Part shown: positions 6,282-7,534 of the stretch, piece by piece | Position numbering within the stretch: the first letter of the stretch is position 1 | How the letters are laid out: each line of letters begins with the position of its first letter | Assembly: GCA_046542305.1 (NCBI GenBank) | Contig: JBKHBQ010000192.1 | Coordinates: 1-7,534, forward strand | From: JBKHBQ01 sp046542305 | GTDB lineage: Bacteria > Bacteroidota > Bacteroidia > Bacteroidales > 4484-276 | Length of the DNA: 7,534 nt | Reading direction: 5' to 3' | Translations under genes and position numbers: made by a program | Notes under the pieces: model-generated | Databases searched by the model: none | What the model was told of the DNA's origin: nothing | The model's input: only the letters and a program-made list of their open reading frames with translations

Positions 6282-7226
6282 TTAACGCAATCGTTGCCTG
6301 ATCTGTTTTATCGATTTCACGCCTGCATTTATCAACGGGTTCAGCCGGTTCATTTTGTAGTGAAGGTAATGTACTTCTCTGGCGCCAAAGCTCTTGTAGA
6401 ACCGTGCCAGATTTTCATCATTGGAGCCTTCGAAGTCGAGGGTCAGGTGCGAGCCGGCATGGCGGCGGATAAAATCGTCGATGAGGTAAGGCATGGCCGC
6501 GTATTCCTTTGCCGTAGAGTCGGTAGCCGAAAAATAAAAGATCACCTTACGTCCGCTGTACACAAAAAATGCACCTGCACACAGTTCGTTCACCTCGTTG
6601 TATGCCCCCACCACCCTGGCTGTTCGTTTGTAAATCATCACGTAGATCAGCCTTCTCAGCAGATCGTAATTATGATCCTTCAGGTGCTTTAATCCCCTGC
6701 CTTTGTTTTCCCTGAAGATTCGGATCACGTTGTCGGGTTTTATATTCTCAACAATGTTCACGTATCCTTCCTGAGCCTTTTTCAGGTTTCTTTTCAGGTT
6801 TTTCGAATATCCTGCCGCAATGGATTCGTAATCACCGATCAGGTCGAGTTCATGTGTAAGCCATGGCGAAAATCGGGCATCGGGTTTTTCAATTTTATTA
6901 TGGGTGTTGAGGTTGATCTCTGCAAAGCAATACTTGCGCGGAATGGCTTGCAGAAATCCGGCCACCACGTCATGGCTGAGCTGTGCCCGCGAAAAAATTC
7001 CGAGTTGTTGGGTAAAAAAAGGCTGGTACAGGTAACGAATACCGAATTTCCGCCCGTTGGTCAGTGGCATCACCCGTTCGTAATCGTTTTCCACCAACGC
7101 TTCCCAGTTGTCGTTCACCAGGTCGAGGTACCAGCTATAGGCATAGATCATCCCGTTCACTGCTCGATCGATGCAGTGGTCCCATTTTTTGGTGTCGATT
7201 TCATCATGTTTCAAATAGCTGATCAC
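6282..7226 (-). CDS. FemAB/GNAT-like acyl- or aminoacyltransferase (Acetyltransf_6 type), function unknown
   Basis: The product is 314 residues with no signal peptide or membrane helix, so it is probably cytosolic. The C-terminal half looks like the GNAT fold of FemAB/BioF2-like acetyltransferases: a basic YSKNLKRNLKKAQ block (140-152), then strands in CAGAFFVYSGRKVIFYFSA (216-234), and LDFEGSNDENLARFYKSFGA (263-282), whose DFEGS...FYKSFGA pattern is typical. The N-terminal half (about 1-130) is likely a second, degenerate GNAT lobe, as in FemAB proteins. The substrate cannot be assigned: FemAB relatives add amino acids to peptidoglycan precursors, while others modify polysaccharides or lipids. 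GTG 7226 is chosen because the N-terminal SYLKHDEIDTKKWDHCI block looks native to the family and the first ATG (residue 26) would remove it. A separate -7 box lies at 7249-7256. Its stop is 80 bp before the upp ATG. Confidence 0.82.
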   Translation of the reverse strand: MISYLKHDEIDTKKWDHCIDRAVNGMIYAYSWYLDLVNDNWEALVENDYERVMPLTNGRKFGIRYLYQPFFTQQLGIFSRAQLSHDVVAGFLQAIPRKYCFAEINLNTHNKIEKPDARFSPWLTHELDLIGDYESIAAGYSKNLKRNLKKAQEGYVNIVENIKPDNVIRIFRENKGRGLKHLKDHNYDLLRRLIYVMIYKRTARVVGAYNEVNELCAGAFFVYSGRKVIFYFSATDSTAKEYAAMPYLIDDFIRRHAGSHLTLDFEGSNDENLARFYKSFGAREVHYLHYKMNRLNPLINAGVKSIKQIRQRLR

Positions 7227-7248
7227 GGGCCGAATATTTTACCGGTGC

Positions 7249-7256
7249 CAAAAATA
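7249..7256 (-). promoter_or_regulatory. Candidate -7 box for the FemAB-like gene
   Basis: Minus-strand TATTTTTG matches TAnnTTTG and ends 22 nt before the GTG start, giving a leader of roughly 15 nt. The expected -33 TTG is not evident. The position supports initiation at GTG 7226. Confidence 0.5.
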
Positions 7257-7514
7257 ATAAAAACAGGCAAGTCGCAGAAGTTGTGTTTAACAGTGTAAGC
7301 CCTGTTCGCCGGTTGGATTGCTGCATGGAATACTGTTTTAGCGATAGTTATATTTTGGATTTTTCTGAGATCGCTTCGCGAATTTGTGAATTCCAGGACA
7401 AATCTGTCGCAGCTATGCAGCTCCTTTGCACCGTGGTAGCAACCATCTTTGCGGGCCTGCGGCCCTGTTCGTGTACGATGGCAGGTTTCTTCTTTTAGCC
7501 CGGCATTTCCTGGA
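7257..7514. other. Non-coding stretch with hairpins and an inverted repeat; possible dispersed repeat
   Basis: No convincing gene is present; the one open frame (7283-7498, +) is Cys-rich, low in family-like features and lacks a promoter box. Visible structure: TTCCAGGA (7391-7398) and TCCTGGAA (7508-7515) are perfect 8-bp inverted copies about 110 bp apart; GGGCC-TGC-GGCCC (7453-7465) is a 5-bp GC hairpin; TGGT-AGCA-ACCA (7434-7445) is a smaller one; GCAGCT is repeated directly at about 7410-7422. The region is more GC-patterned than the AT-rich DNA next to it. It could be a dispersed intergenic repeat of the genome; that is inference from pattern only. Confidence 0.35.
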
Positions 7515-7534
7515 AAAATCTAAAATCTAAAATC
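7515..7534. repeat. AAAATCT heptamer tandem repeat, running off the window edge
   Basis: AAAATCT (7515-7521), AAAATCT (7522-7528) and AAAATC (7529-7534) are consecutive perfect copies; the total copy number is unknown because the window ends inside the array. A 7-bp unit changes reading frame with each copy lost or gained, but no gene is seen across it. Confidence 0.7.

Noticed and set aside
6279..6692. A 137-codon plus-strand open frame over the FemAB-like gene end
   Set aside because: It is antisense to the conserved DFEGS...FYKSFGA region, and its translation has no family features.
6852..7298. A 148-codon plus-strand open frame over the FemAB-like gene start
   Set aside because: It overlaps a better supported minus-strand gene and shows no domain features.
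7283..7498. A 71-codon plus-strand open frame in the right-hand intergenic stretch
   Set aside because: The translation lacks a recognisable domain, and the DNA is explained better by hairpins and repeats. It may be a chance frame through a repeated intergenic sequence.

Overview
The window looks like a Bacteroidota (Bacteroidales-like) chromosome segment. The evidence is the gene families (a Bacteroidota-type Upp ending in DAGDLAYG, an HtrB/LpxL acyltransferase, a MacB/FtsX permease, a DAK2-DegV fusion), A-rich leaders without clear Shine-Dalgarno sites, and several TAnnTTTG boxes, the -7 element of Bacteroidota promoters. No tRNA, rRNA, CRISPR array, transposase or phage gene was seen. Most of the window is core metabolism and cell envelope; only the two non-coding stretches are unusual.

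Layout, left to right. Positions 1-344 (-) hold the N-terminal part of a YaaA/DUF328 gene that runs off the left edge. It lies 44 bp downstream of a small secreted or outer-membrane beta-type protein (389-1075, -). A 350-bp divergent intergenic region (about 1076-1439) carries candidate promoters for both directions and a GC-rich leader with mutually exclusive pairing options. The only plus-strand gene, 1440-3242, joins a fatty-acid-kinase-like kinase part (DAK2 plus linker domain) to a DegV/FakB fatty-acid-binding domain. A short convergent region (3243-3355) has two weak terminator-like hairpins.

From 7226 down to 3356, four minus-strand genes follow each other: a FemAB/GNAT-like protein, uracil phosphoribosyltransferase (upp), a lipid A type acyltransferase, and a MacB/FtsX-type permease. 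Gaps are 80, 11 and 51 bp. A good -7 box just upstream of upp suggests that upp, the acyltransferase and the permease form one transcription unit and that the FemAB-like gene has its own promoter. The right-hand end (about 7257-7534) has no convincing gene; it contains hairpins, an 8-bp inverted repeat about 110 bp apart, and an AAAATCT heptamer tandem repeat running off the edge, which resembles a dispersed intergenic repeat.

The most interesting item is the 600-aa fusion. It keeps the FakA nucleotide-binding and linker domains, with the Cys/His/His set of the linker, but carries a FakB-like domain where FakA normally has its FakB-docking domain. This suggests a self-contained, single-chain fatty acid kinase.
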